Shown here: one piece after another, positions 34,498-43,800 of the stretch | Layout of the letters: every line of letters starts with the position of its first letter | Numbering within the stretch: the first letter of the stretch is position 1 | Origin: Blastococcus sp. TF02-8 | GTDB lineage: Bacteria > Actinomycetota > Actinomycetes > Mycobacteriales > Geodermatophilaceae | Reading direction: 5' to 3' | Assembly: GCF_003319175.1 (NCBI RefSeq) | Contig: NZ_QOHK01000005.1 | Location: 248,001 to 312,000, forward strand | Length of the DNA stretch: 64,000 nt | Notes under the pieces: model-generated | The model's database searches: none | What the model was told of the DNA's origin: nothing | Seen by the model: the letters and a program-made list of their open reading frames with translations, nothing else | Made by a program: the position numbers and the translations under genes

Positions 34498-35613
34498 ATG
34501 GCCGGCGAGCCGCTCACCCTCTTCGACATCGGCCCCGCGCCGACCCCCATGCCTGCGAACCGGCTGCTGCAGGTCCGGCGCATCTACGCCGAGGCGGCGG
34601 CCGCCGCCTCCCCTCGCGGCCGCCAGGTGCTCGGCCGGTTCCCCGACGCCGAGGTCGTCGAGGTGCCGTCGCACTGGCAGATCCCGGACCTCCACGGCAA
34701 CGCCGGGAACGTGGAGCGGTGGGTGCGGACGAAGACCGAGACGCTGGTGCTCGGCGTCCGCAAGGGGCTCACCACCCGGCCCAACGGCCGCTCGGCCGAC
34801 TTCATCGCGCCCGGCCCCTCCAACGGCTGCGCGATGGCCTGCGCCTACTGCTACGTGCCGCGACGCAAGGGGTTCGCCAACCCCATCACGGTGTTCACGA
34901 ACATCGAGCAGATCACCGCGCACCTGCGGCGGCACGTCGCCCGCCAGGGACCCAAGCCGGAGCCGAACCAGTGCGATCCCCACGACTGGGTCTACGACAT
35001 CGGCGAGAACGGCGACTGCTCGGTCGACGCCCTGGTGAGCGACAACGTCGCCGACCTCGTGGCCACCTTCCGCACCCTGCCGACGGCCAAGGCGTCCTTC
35101 GCCACCAAGTACGTGAACCGGCAGCTGCTCGACCTCGACCCCGCGGGCCGGACCCGTATCCGGTTCTCGGTCATGCCCGACGACGACGCGCGGCTGCTCG
35201 ACGTGCGCACGAGCCGGATGGACGAGCGCATCGCGGCCGTCGACGACTTCGTCGAGGCCGGGTACGAGGTCCACCTCAACCTCTCCCCCGTGGTGCTGCG
35301 GGACGGCTGGGAGTCGGCGTGGACGGCACTGCTCCGGCAGCTGGACGACGTCCTCTCCCCCGCCGCCAAGGCCCAGGCGGCCGCGGAGGTGATCATGCTG
35401 ACCCACAACGAGGCGCTGCACGAGGTGAACCTCGGGTGGCACCCGCTGGCCGAGGAGCTGCTCTGGCGTCCCGAGCTGCAGGAGCCCAAGCGCAGCCAGA
35501 ACGGCCAGGACAACGTGCGCTACCGGGCCGGCGTCAAACGAGCCGCGCTCGCCCGGCTGGACCAGCTCGTCGCCGGCACCGCACCGTGGCTGCGGGTGCG
35601 CTACGCCTTCTGA
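34498..35613 (+). CDS. spore photoproduct lyase family radical SAM protein
   Basis: A 371-residue radical SAM enzyme with the CxxxCxxC 4Fe-4S motif CAMACAYC near residues 111-118. RSADFIAPGPSNG before it, YVPRRKGFANPITVF after it, and ATKYVNRQLLDLD and HLNLSPVVLRDGWE further on fit the spore photoproduct lyase-like family. Spore lyase repairs 5-thyminyl-5,6-dihydrothymine by direct reversal. The C-terminal Cys that acts as H-donor in Bacillus SPL is not evident; the C-terminal half has no Cys I can find, so the reaction may differ. No endospore genes are present. The ATG at 34498 is one of the few good starts; no Shine-Dalgarno is clear. Confidence 0.85.
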   Translation: MAGEPLTLFDIGPAPTPMPANRLLQVRRIYAEAAAAASPRGRQVLGRFPDAEVVEVPSHWQIPDLHGNAGNVERWVRTKTETLVLGVRKGLTTRPNGRSADFIAPGPSNGCAMACAYCYVPRRKGFANPITVFTNIEQITAHLRRHVARQGPKPEPNQCDPHDWVYDIGENGDCSVDALVSDNVADLVATFRTLPTAKASFATKYVNRQLLDLDPAGRTRIRFSVMPDDDARLLDVRTSRMDERIAAVDDFVEAGYEVHLNLSPVVLRDGWESAWTALLRQLDDVLSPAAKAQAAAEVIMLTHNEALHEVNLGWHPLAEELLWRPELQEPKRSQNGQDNVRYRAGVKRAALARLDQLVAGTAPWLRVRYAF

Positions 35614-35799
35614 GCGATCGGCCCGGTGCGACCTACCTGGTGAGCGACCTGGGCGGTGCCGACACGTCGGCAGGGCGCCATGTCGACAAGACCACATATC
35701 GACGGCTCGTGTTCACTCCCTCACCGCGCGTATGAGATGGTGGCGAGGCCGGACGCCTCACCGCCCCGGCGGGGGACGTCGTGGCTCGGGGGGAGTCGG

Positions 35800-37461
35800 G
35801 TGCCGGAGAAGACGGCGGGTGTGACGGCCGGTGCGCTGCTCGCGGCCCTGCCCGACACCGTGGTGGTCGCCGACTCGCGAGGGCGGGTCACCTACGTGAA
35901 CCCGGCCGTCACCCGGCTGCTCGGGTACGAGCCCGCCGAGCTGCTCGGACGCGACCTCGCCGAGATCATGCCGCCGCGCTTCCGGACCGGGCACGGAGAG
36001 CACATCACGCGGTTCCTCACCACGGGACAGGGGGAGCTCGTCGGCAACACCACCCAGCTGCCGGCGGTGCACGTCAGCGGCCACGAGGTCTCCATCGACG
36101 TCACCCTGGCCCGGGTCGAGCCCTTCCCCGGCGCCCCGGCGGAGGAGTCCTCGGTGGTCGGGGTGCTCCGCGACGCCAGCACCACGATCCTGCTCGAGCG
36201 GCAGCTGCAGGTCAGCCGCTACCTGGCGGCCACCCTGCGGGTCACCGCGGCGCTGACCGAGGCGCGCGACGCCGACGTCGCCTTCCGCCAGCTGCTGCCC
36301 ACCCTGTGCACGGAGCTCGACTGGGACGCCGCGCTGCTGTGGCAGGCCGACGGCGAACGAGGACGACTGGTGCACGCCGGCACCTGGACCGCGCCGGACG
36401 GGGACGTCCCCGCGCTCGCGGCGGACGCCACCGGTCGTCGGTTCCGTCGCGGCGAGGGCCTCCCGGGGCAGGCGTGGCTGCAGCGAGCACCCGTCGTCGT
36501 GGACGACCTCGCGAGCGACCCGCGCGTGGTGCGGGCCGACGCCGTCCGGGCCGACCGCCTCAGCACCGGTGTCGCGTTCCCCGTGCTGCGTGGCGACACG
36601 GTGCTGGCGGTCTGCGAGCTCTTCTCCACCGAGTCCCGCCCGGTTCCCGCGGAGCTGCTGGAGGTCCTCGCCCACGCCGGCCGCCAGATCGGCCAGTTCC
36701 TCGACCGGCTGCGCGCCGAGTCCGACGTCCGGGGGCTCGCCGACACCCTCCAGCGCAGCCTGCTCCCCTCGCACCTGCCGACCATCCCCGGGATCGGGCT
36801 CGCCGCCCGCTACCGGGCCGGCGGGGAGACGGCGCTGGTCGGCGGCGACACCTACGACGTGACGCCGCTTCCCGACGGCCGCTGGATGGTGCTGATCGCC
36901 GACGTGTGCGGCACCGGCGCCGAGGCCGCCGCGGTCACGGCGGTCACCCGGCACACCGCCCGCGCGGCCGCGGCGACGGGCAGTCCGGCGGAGATCCTGG
37001 GCGCGGTCAACACCGCACTCCTGCAGCAGCGGGACGACGGGCCGCTCCGGTTCGTCACCGCCTGCTGCCTGGTCCTGGAGCCGGCCGGCTCCGGCCACCA
37101 CGCCTGCCTGAGCGTGGCGGGGCACCCGCTGCCCGTGCTGCGCTGTCCTGACGGCGCGACCGAGGAGGTCGGGGTCCCGGGCCGGCCGCTGGGCATCGAC
37201 GCCGAGGTGCGGTTCGAGCAGACCCACCTCGAGCTCTCCGCGGGCTCGACCCTCGTGCTCTACACGGACGGGGTCACCGAGGCGCGCGACGACGCGGGGC
37301 GGCAGTTCGGCGAGGACGCCCTGCTGCGGGTGGTCGCGGGAGCACCGCTGGACGCCGAGGCGACAGTCGGGGCGGTCGCCGCTGCCGTGGAGGACCAGCT
37401 GGCCGGATCGCGGCACGAGCCCGACGACCTCGCCGTGCTCGCCCTCACCGTCCCCCGCTGA
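35800..37461 (+). CDS. PAS-GAF-PP2C signalling phosphatase
   Basis: This 553-residue protein has a PAS domain (about 10-125, LPDTVVVADSRGRVTYVNPAVTRLLGYEPAELLGRDLAEIMPP), a GAF domain (about 150-305) and a SpoIIE-type PP2C phosphatase (about 320-553; LQRSLLPSHLPTIPGIGLAARYR, VGGDTYDV, YTDGVTEARDD). It probably senses light, redox or a ligand and dephosphorylates an anti-anti-sigma factor. The GTG at 35800 follows a gggggag Shine-Dalgarno; more distant starts add no domain. The 186-bp region before it shows no other gene. Confidence 0.88.
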   Translation: MPEKTAGVTAGALLAALPDTVVVADSRGRVTYVNPAVTRLLGYEPAELLGRDLAEIMPPRFRTGHGEHITRFLTTGQGELVGNTTQLPAVHVSGHEVSIDVTLARVEPFPGAPAEESSVVGVLRDASTTILLERQLQVSRYLAATLRVTAALTEARDADVAFRQLLPTLCTELDWDAALLWQADGERGRLVHAGTWTAPDGDVPALAADATGRRFRRGEGLPGQAWLQRAPVVVDDLASDPRVVRADAVRADRLSTGVAFPVLRGDTVLAVCELFSTESRPVPAELLEVLAHAGRQIGQFLDRLRAESDVRGLADTLQRSLLPSHLPTIPGIGLAARYRAGGETALVGGDTYDVTPLPDGRWMVLIADVCGTGAEAAAVTAVTRHTARAAAATGSPAEILGAVNTALLQQRDDGPLRFVTACCLVLEPAGSGHHACLSVAGHPLPVLRCPDGATEEVGVPGRPLGIDAEVRFEQTHLELSAGSTLVLYTDGVTEARDDAGRQFGEDALLRVVAGAPLDAEATVGAVAAAVEDQLAGSRHEPDDLAVLALTVPR

Positions 37462-37503
37462 GCGACCGGCGGTGCGTTCCGCCGGCATCGCTACGGTGGT
37501 CCC

Positions 37504-39006
37504 GTGGCGCGTGTCGTGGTCGTGGGCGCCGGGCTGGGTGGGCTCGCCGCGGCGGCCCGGCTGGCCGCCGCGGGCCACGCGGTCACCGTCCTCGAGCAGG
37601 CGGACCGGCCCGGCGGGAAGCTCGGCCGGCTCACCGTCGACGGGCACTCCTTCGACACCGGGCCGAGCCTGGTCACGCTCCCCCAGGTGCTGCGGGACCT
37701 CTTCGCGGCCACCGGCGCCCGGCTCGAGGACTGCGTGGACCTCACCCGGCTGGACCCCGCGGTCGGGTACCGGTTCGCCGACGGCACCCGGCTGCGCATG
37801 CCGGGCCGGTTCGAGGACGTCCCGGCAGCCCTGGACGACGCGCTCGCCGACGGCGCCGGACGCCAGTGGAGCGCCCTGATGGAGCGCGCCGCCGACATGT
37901 GGCGGATCAGCGAGGGGCCCTTCCTCCGTTCCCCGCTCGCCGGCGCCGCCACGCTGGCGCGGCTCGCCCGCCGACCGGGCGACGTCGCGACCGTCGCGCC
38001 CTGGCAGTCGCTGCGCGGCGTGGGCGGGCAGTACCTGCGCGACCCGCGCCTGCGCACGCTGCTCGACCGGTACGCGACCTACTCCGGCTCCGATCCCCGG
38101 CGCGCACCGGCGGTGCTGGCCACCGTGCCCTACGCCGAGCAGGCATTCGGTTCCTGGTACGTGCGCGGCGGACTGCACGAACTGGCCCTCGCCGTCCTCG
38201 ACCGGGCCGTCGCCCGCGGGGCCGTCCTCCGCACCGGCGCGACGGTCCGCCGCGTTCTCGCCGACGGTGGACGGGCCTCCGGCGTGGAGCTGGCCGACGG
38301 CGAACGGGTGCCGGCCGACGTCGTCGTGTCCGGCATCGACGCCGCAGGCCTGTACGCCCACCTGCTCCCCGGTGACCGGCGGACCCGCGGGGTGCGCCGC
38401 GACCTGCGCCGGGCGACCCCGTCGCTGTCCGGCTTCGTCCTGCTCCTCGGCCTGCGCGGCCGGACCCCGGACCTGGCCCATCACACCGTGCTGTTCCCCG
38501 GCGACTACGAGGCGGAGTTCGACGCCGTCTTCGGCACTGGCCGGCATGCGGGCCGGCCGGTGCCGGTCGAGGACCCGACCGTCTACGTCAGCGCCCCCGA
38601 CGACCCGGCGCTGGTGCCCGACGGCGACAGCGAGTCGTGGTTCGTGCTGGTGAACGCCCCGCGGCACGAGCCGGGCACGGGCGTGGACTGGACGGCGCCC
38701 GGCCTGGCCGATCGCTACGCCGACCAGGTGCTGGACGTGATGGCGCGCCGCGGCCTCGACGTGCGGGACCGGGTGCGGCTGCGTGTGGTGCGCACCCCGG
38801 CCGACCTCGAACGGGACACCGGCAGCGTGGGCGGTTCGATCTACGGCACCTCCAGCAACGGCAGCCGCGCGGCGTTCCTCCGCCCGGCCAACGCCTCCCC
38901 GATCCCCGGTCTCTTCCTCGTGGGTGGCTCCGCGCACCCGGGGGGCGGGCTCCCTCTGGTGACGCTCTCGGCCGAGATCGTCGCCGGGCTCGTCGGCCCC
39001 GCCTGA
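37504..39006 (+). CDS. CrtI-family carotenoid (phytoene) desaturase
   Basis: A 500-residue FAD-dependent desaturase. It has the N-terminal dinucleotide fold VVVGAGLGGLAAAARLAAAGHAVTVLE, the KLGRLTVDGHSFDTGPSLVTLP segment of CrtI proteins, RYATYSGSDPRRAPAVLATVPYAEQAFG, and the C-terminal signature LFLVGGSAHPGGGLPLVTLSAEIVAG. It may be a phytoene desaturase or a later CrtD/CrtN-type desaturase; no crtB or crtE is nearby to decide. TACGGT at 37492-37497 ends 6 nt before the GTG start, without a Shine-Dalgarno. Confidence 0.88.
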   Translation: MARVVVVGAGLGGLAAAARLAAAGHAVTVLEQADRPGGKLGRLTVDGHSFDTGPSLVTLPQVLRDLFAATGARLEDCVDLTRLDPAVGYRFADGTRLRMPGRFEDVPAALDDALADGAGRQWSALMERAADMWRISEGPFLRSPLAGAATLARLARRPGDVATVAPWQSLRGVGGQYLRDPRLRTLLDRYATYSGSDPRRAPAVLATVPYAEQAFGSWYVRGGLHELALAVLDRAVARGAVLRTGATVRRVLADGGRASGVELADGERVPADVVVSGIDAAGLYAHLLPGDRRTRGVRRDLRRATPSLSGFVLLLGLRGRTPDLAHHTVLFPGDYEAEFDAVFGTGRHAGRPVPVEDPTVYVSAPDDPALVPDGDSESWFVLVNAPRHEPGTGVDWTAPGLADRYADQVLDVMARRGLDVRDRVRLRVVRTPADLERDTGSVGGSIYGTSSNGSRAAFLRPANASPIPGLFLVGGSAHPGGGLPLVTLSAEIVAGLVGPA

Positions 39007-39048
39007 ACCGGGCGCTCCCCCGCTCCCGAACACCGGGGGACGGCCGCT

Positions 39049-39070
39049 CCGGTTCCGGAGCCGGAACCGG
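39049..39070. repeat. 22-bp perfect inverted repeat
   Basis: Two 10-bp arms (ccggttccgg and ccggaaccgg) around a 2-nt AG centre lie between the carotenoid desaturase and methyltransferase genes. The centre is too short for a normal hairpin loop, so this is more like a protein-binding palindrome than a terminator. It is 141 bp before the methyltransferase start. Confidence 0.6.
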
Positions 39071-39210
39071 TTGGGCACCGCCTTCTCGGGATAAGCCCGC
39101 ACGGGACCCGGCGGCACCCTGGCCGGTCGGTGTCCCGGTCCTCGCCGGGCGGCGCCTGTCGGGCGCGGCCGACGGAGCACCTGTCCCCCGAGCCCGAGAG
39201 CGAGCCCCAC

Positions 39211-39870
39211 GTGACCCTTGCAGCCACGGACTTCTACGCGGCGGCCCTGCAGTCGGCCGGGACGCGCTCGGCGGACGAGACCTGGTTCGTGCACTACGAG
39301 AACGGACGCCGCTACCCGCTCGCCGGGGCGCTCGACCGGTGGACCGGGCAGGCGGACGAGGTCGACCTCGGCCTCCTGGCGCGGACGCGCGGCACGATCC
39401 TCGACGTCGGGTGCGGCCCGGGCCGGCTGGCCGCCGAGCTCGCCCACCAGGGCCGGCACGCGCTCGGGCTGGACATCTCCCCCACGGCGCTGCGGCTGGC
39501 GCGGCGCTCCGGTGCCACCGTGATCCGCCGGTCGGTGTTCGACCCGGTGCACGGCGAGGGCATGTGGGGCACCGTCCTGCTCGCCGACGGCAACGTGGGC
39601 ATCGGTGGGGACCCGGTGACCCTGCTGCGGCGATGTCGCGAGCTGGTCGCCCCCGGCGGCCGGGTGCTCGTGGAGACGGAGCGGCCCGGCGTCGGCCTCC
39701 GGACCACCCGCATCCGCCTGGAGCGCGCCGGCGAGGCCAGCGACTGGTTCGACTGGGCACACGTGGGCTGCGAGCGCATCGCCGACCTCGGAGCCGACGC
39801 CGGACTGCACCTCGGCGAGGCCTGGGACCAGTCCGGGCGCTTCTTCGCCGCGCTGCACCGCCCGCACTGA
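39211..39870 (+). CDS. class I SAM-dependent methyltransferase
   Basis: The 219-residue protein has the motif I loop ILDVGCGPGRLAAELAHQG (about 64-82) and an acidic strand end ALGLDISPTALRLARR. The N-terminus (YENGRRYPLAGALDRWTG) resembles methyltransferases that in other actinobacteria sit beside DUF2064 and molybdopterin oxidoreductase genes, from memory; such a cluster lies at 50.6-53.7 kb here, so a functional link is possible. The GTG at 39211 has gagagcgag upstream. The substrate is unknown. A long hairpin follows. Confidence 0.82.
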   Translation: MTLAATDFYAAALQSAGTRSADETWFVHYENGRRYPLAGALDRWTGQADEVDLGLLARTRGTILDVGCGPGRLAAELAHQGRHALGLDISPTALRLARRSGATVIRRSVFDPVHGEGMWGTVLLADGNVGIGGDPVTLLRRCRELVAPGGRVLVETERPGVGLRTTRIRLERAGEASDWFDWAHVGCERIADLGADAGLHLGEAWDQSGRFFAALHRPH

Positions 39871-39894
39871 CCCCCCGGGGACCCGACCCCGGAC

Positions 39895-39944
39895 ACGACG
39901 CGGCCCCGGCCACCGGTTCGCACCGGCGGCCGGGGCCGCGTCGT
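39895..39944. terminator. bidirectional hairpin terminator
   Basis: A 17-bp stem (39895-39911 with 39928-39944) encloses a second 5-bp stem with a tcgc loop, between the convergent methyltransferase and DUF3117 genes. Confidence 0.85.
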
Positions 39945-39979
39945 CCTCACCGACCGCACGGAGCGGTCGGCGAGGGTGG

Positions 39980-40147
39980 TCAGCTGGTGGCGCCCTTCAG
40001 CGCCTCCGAGAGAGCCGCCGCCTCGTCGGGCGACAGCTCGACGACCAGTCGACCGCCACCTTCCAGCGGTACGCGCATGACCAGGCCGCGCCCTTCCTTG
40101 GTGACCTCGAGGGGACCTTCACCCGTGCGCGGCTTCATGGCCGCCAT
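39980..40147 (-). CDS. DUF3117 small conserved protein
   Basis: A 55-residue protein with the DUF3117 sequence pattern: MKPRTGEGPLEVTKEGRGLVMRVP, a beta strand pair and a C-terminal helix with LSPDEAAALSEALK. It is one of the most conserved short actinobacterial proteins (Rv1211-like, from memory) and lies between tagA and glgA in mycobacteria. Function unknown. Gaaggagg stands ahead of the first ATG; a second ATG, 3 codons later, is possible. Confidence 0.9.
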   Translation of the reverse strand: MAAMKPRTGEGPLEVTKEGRGLVMRVPLEGGGRLVVELSPDEAAALSEALKGATS

Positions 40148-40262
40148 GCGTGCCTCCTTCGCCAGCCGCGTTCCTGCCTCCTGGACAGGCGCGCGGTGTC
40201 CGATGCTGTGAGCTCTGCACCAATGATCCCGTATGAGGGCCATCCGTCCAACAGGAGGCCCG

Positions 40263-40826
40263 TCAGGGTGACGCGCGGAAGCAGTCGGCGACGTGGTCGT
40301 CGACCATCCCGGTGGCCTGCATGAGGGCATAGGCGGTGGTGGGGCCGACGAACACGAAGCCTCGGCGCTTCAGCTCGCGGGCCATCGCGACCGACTCGGG
40401 GCTGGTCGCCGGGACGTCGGCGAGCGTGGCCGGGCGGGGCCGCGGGCCGGTCGGCGCGAACGACCAGAGCAGCTCCGAGAGCCCCTCGGGCTGCTCCCCC
40501 GCGGCGCGGGCGTTGCCGATCGCGGCCCGGATCTTGGCGCGGTTGCGGACGATGGCCGCGTCGGCCATCAGCCGCTCCTCGTCCTCGGCGGTGAACCGTG
40601 CGACGGCGTCGATCGAGAACCCCGCGAACGCTGCCCGGAAGGCCGGCCGCTTGCGCAGGATGGTGATCCACGACAGCCCCGACTGGAACGCCTCGAGCGT
40701 GAGCCGCTCGAAGAGCGCGTCGTCCCCGCGCAGCGGGGTGCCCCACTCCTCGTCGTGGTACCTGACGTACTCCGCCGTGCTGGTCGCCCAGCCGCACCGC
40801 GATCGCTCCCCGTCCACGAGCGGCAC
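40263..40826 (-). CDS. tag: DNA-3-methyladenine glycosylase I
   Basis: The 187-residue helix-hairpin-helix glycosylase removes 3-methyladenine from alkylated DNA. It has CGWATSTAEYVRYHDEEWG near the N-terminus, FERLTLEAFQSGLSWITILRKRPAFRAAF, and the C-terminal DDHVADCF, which should supply zinc ligands together with the N-terminal Cys and His. Actinobacterial order tagA-DUF3117-glgA is kept nearby, with an insertion between DUF3117 and glgA. ATG at 40826, with a G-rich stretch upstream. Confidence 0.93.
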   Translation of the reverse strand: MPLVDGERSRCGWATSTAEYVRYHDEEWGTPLRGDDALFERLTLEAFQSGLSWITILRKRPAFRAAFAGFSIDAVARFTAEDEERLMADAAIVRNRAKIRAAIGNARAAGEQPEGLSELLWSFAPTGPRPRPATLADVPATSPESVAMARELKRRGFVFVGPTTAYALMQATGMVDDHVADCFRASP

Positions 40827-40848
40827 GCTAACCCGCGGCTCCGACGCC

Positions 40849-43800
40849 TCACCCCAGCGGTGAGGAGGCCACCCCGGTGCCCAGGTCCTTCAGGTAGAGG
40901 TCGCGGAGCCGGTTCGTGTCGGCCGAGACCAGGGCCTGCGAGGTGGTGACGACGACGCGGTCACCGGTGAGCGCGGTCAGCCGGCCGTACTCGGACGGCG
41001 CCACCGATCCCACCGGCCCGGTGGTCGGCCGGCCGTCGGCGTCCGCGGTGACCAGCACCAGCGGCCCGACGGCGTTCCCGGCGAGGTCGCGACGGTAGTG
41101 GTCGGTGTGGCCGTTCGTGTCGGCGGCCACGGCAGCGGCGGCGGTCGCGTAGAAGGCGTAGCGGCCGGTGGGGTCCAGCTCGACCTGGTGCTCCCACACG
41201 GTCTGCTGGCCGTCCCCGAGGGCGAGCGCCGTCGAGGTCATGAGGTCCACCCGGTAGGCCAGCCCGACCGTGCCGGTGGCGGCAGGGTTGGTGGTGGTGA
41301 TCCGCGACGAGGTGACCAGGCCGACGTAGCGACCGTCGTCGCTGATCGAGATGTCCCCGGCGTCCCGGTAGACGGGGAACTGCACGGGGCCGCCGCGGGA
41401 GGAGACGGTCGAGGCGACGACGAGCTCGCCGGCGCCGGTGCCGGTCAGCGTCTTGCGGTACAGCAGCACCGTGCCGGTCGACGTCGTCGCCGGGAACAGG
41501 GCGTAGCGGCCGTCGGGGGTGATCTCCAGCGCGGGGCCGGTCGCCGCCCCGGTCAGGTTCCCGCCGGCCGTCGTCGTCGACACCCGCGTCACCGCACCGC
41601 TGGAGAGCCTCTTGGCGAAGAGGTCCACGACGCCGTTCGTGTCGCCGGCAACCAGGTCCGAGCGCGCCGAGTAGAAGAGGACGAGGTCGCCGTCGGCGGA
41701 GACGACCACCGGCGCGCTGGTGGCGTAGACCGACGAGCCGGTCTGCAGCACCGCTCCCGCGGTCGTGGAGCTGACCCGGCCGTCGGGCGTCGTGCTCACC
41801 AGCGACCAGGCCGAGGTGGCGACGTCGAAGCGGTAGACGTCGGTCACCGTGTTCGTGTCCGCCGGAACCAGCGACGCGGTGGTGGCCAGGACGACGGTGC
41901 GGCCGTCGGCGCTGATGGCCGGGGCGCTGCCGTTGGTCGGGTCGCTCGCACCGGTCGCGCTCGGCGGGAGCGGGGCGAGGCGCCGCGACGTGCCCGCCTG
42001 GCGGTCGATCAGGTAGAGCTCGTAGGCGGTGTTGGTGTCCGACGCCTCGAGCCGCTCGCGCGTCCCGACGACGACCTTCCGGCCGTCGGCGCTCACGGCG
42101 AGGCCGCCGCTCTCCCCCGCGCCCAGCACGGGCACCGGCGGGCTGGCCGGCGTGACCGGCACCTGCGCCGACGGAGCCGAGACGTGCCCGCCGGCGTCGA
42201 CGGCCACGACCGTGAACCGGTAGGTCGTCCCGTTGGCGAGGTCCTTGACGGCGATCCGGTCGGCAGGCGCGGTCGCGCTCGCGACCACCGTCCCGTCCTC
42301 GGCGAGCACCCGGTAGCCGACCACGTCGGTGTCGGCGGGCGGGGTCCAGGCGACGACCGCGCGGCGGTCGCCCGGCGTGGCGGTGACGCCGGTCGGCGGC
42401 GCCGGAGCCATGTCGCGGGGCGTGGCGGGGACGGCCGCCGAGGAGCCCGATCGATTGCCGTGCGTGTCGACGGCGACCAGCGCGTAGGTGTAGGTCACCC
42501 CGACCGTGCGGCCGGTGTCGGTGTAGCCCGTACCGGTCACGGTCGCGATCTCGACGCCGTCGCGCAGCACCCGGTACCCGGCGAGGTCGGGCTCGGGGTT
42601 CGCGCTCCAGGAGAGGGTCACCCGGTCCTCCCCCGCGACCGCCGCCAGCCCCGTGGGGCTCGCCGGGGGCGTGGTGTCCGTCGGGCCGGCCGAGGCCGTC
42701 GCCGACTGCGGTGAGCGGCTGCCCTGGCTGTCGACGGCGACGAGGGCGTAGGTGTAGCTGACGCCGTCGGCCACGCCGGTGTCGACGTAGCTCGTACCGG
42801 TCACCGTCGCGATCTCCACGCCGTCGCGCAGCACCCGGTACCCGGTCACGTCCAGCTCGGGACTCGCGGCCCAGGACAGCGTCACGCGGCCCTCGTCACC
42901 CACCGCGGTGAGACCCGTGGGCGGTGCCGGGGGCGCGTTCCTCGGGGTGGCCGAGACGCTGGCCGAGACCGCCGAGCGGTTCCCGTGGGTGTCCACCGCG
43001 ACGACGCGGAAGGTGTGGGCGACGTCGTCGGCCAGCCCGGTCGCGGTGTAGGTCGTACCGACGACGGTCGCGATCTCCATCCCGTCGCGCAGCACCCGGT
43101 ACCCGGCGAGGTCCGGCTCGGAGTTGGCCGTCCAGGACAGCCTCACCTGGCGCTCGCCGGCGACGGCCGTGACACCGGTGGGAGCAGCAGGGGCGGTGAG
43201 GTCCGTCGGCGTCGCGGCCACCGGGGCCGTCGCCGGGGAGCGGTTGCCGCTGTCGTCGACCGCGACCAGCGCGAAGTCGTAGGTGACGTCGTTGGTCAGG
43301 TCCGTCGCGGTGCAGGTGGTGCCGGTGACCATGGCGATCTGCACCCCGTCGCGCAGGACGGCGTAACCGGCCAGGTCGGGCTCGCCGTTCGCCGTCCAGG
43401 TGAGGGTGACGCGACCGTCTCCCCGGGTGGCGACCAGGCCGGTCGGTGCGGCCGGCGGTGTCACGTCGCCGACCGAGCGGCCGGGTGGTGAGGCCGCGGA
43501 ACGGTTCCCGAGCCGGTCCACGGCGGCGAGGGCGTAGGTGCTGGTCCCGGTGCCCTGCGTGTCGGTGAAGGTCGTGCCCGTCACCGTGGCGATCTCCACC
43601 CCGTCGCGCAGGACGACGTAACCGGCGAGGTCGGGTTCGGTGTTCGCGTCCCAGGTGAGCACGTTCTCGCCGACGTGCCGGGTGACCAGGAGGCCGGTCG
43701 GGACGGCCGGCGGCTGGGAGTCGTCGCGGGTCGCGGTCACCGTGGCCGACCGGGTGGAGCGGTTGCCCCGCTGGTCCACCGCGACCAGCCAGAAGACGGC

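Noticed and set aside
29234-37461. Sporulation locus (SpoIIE-like phosphatases, spore lyase-like enzyme)
   Set aside because: No other endospore genes are present; both families are widespread in non-sporulating actinobacteria.
35758-39867. A 1369-codon minus-strand frame
   Set aside because: It is antisense to PAS-GAF-PP2C, CrtI-like and methyltransferase genes with intact domains; composition is that of a shadow.
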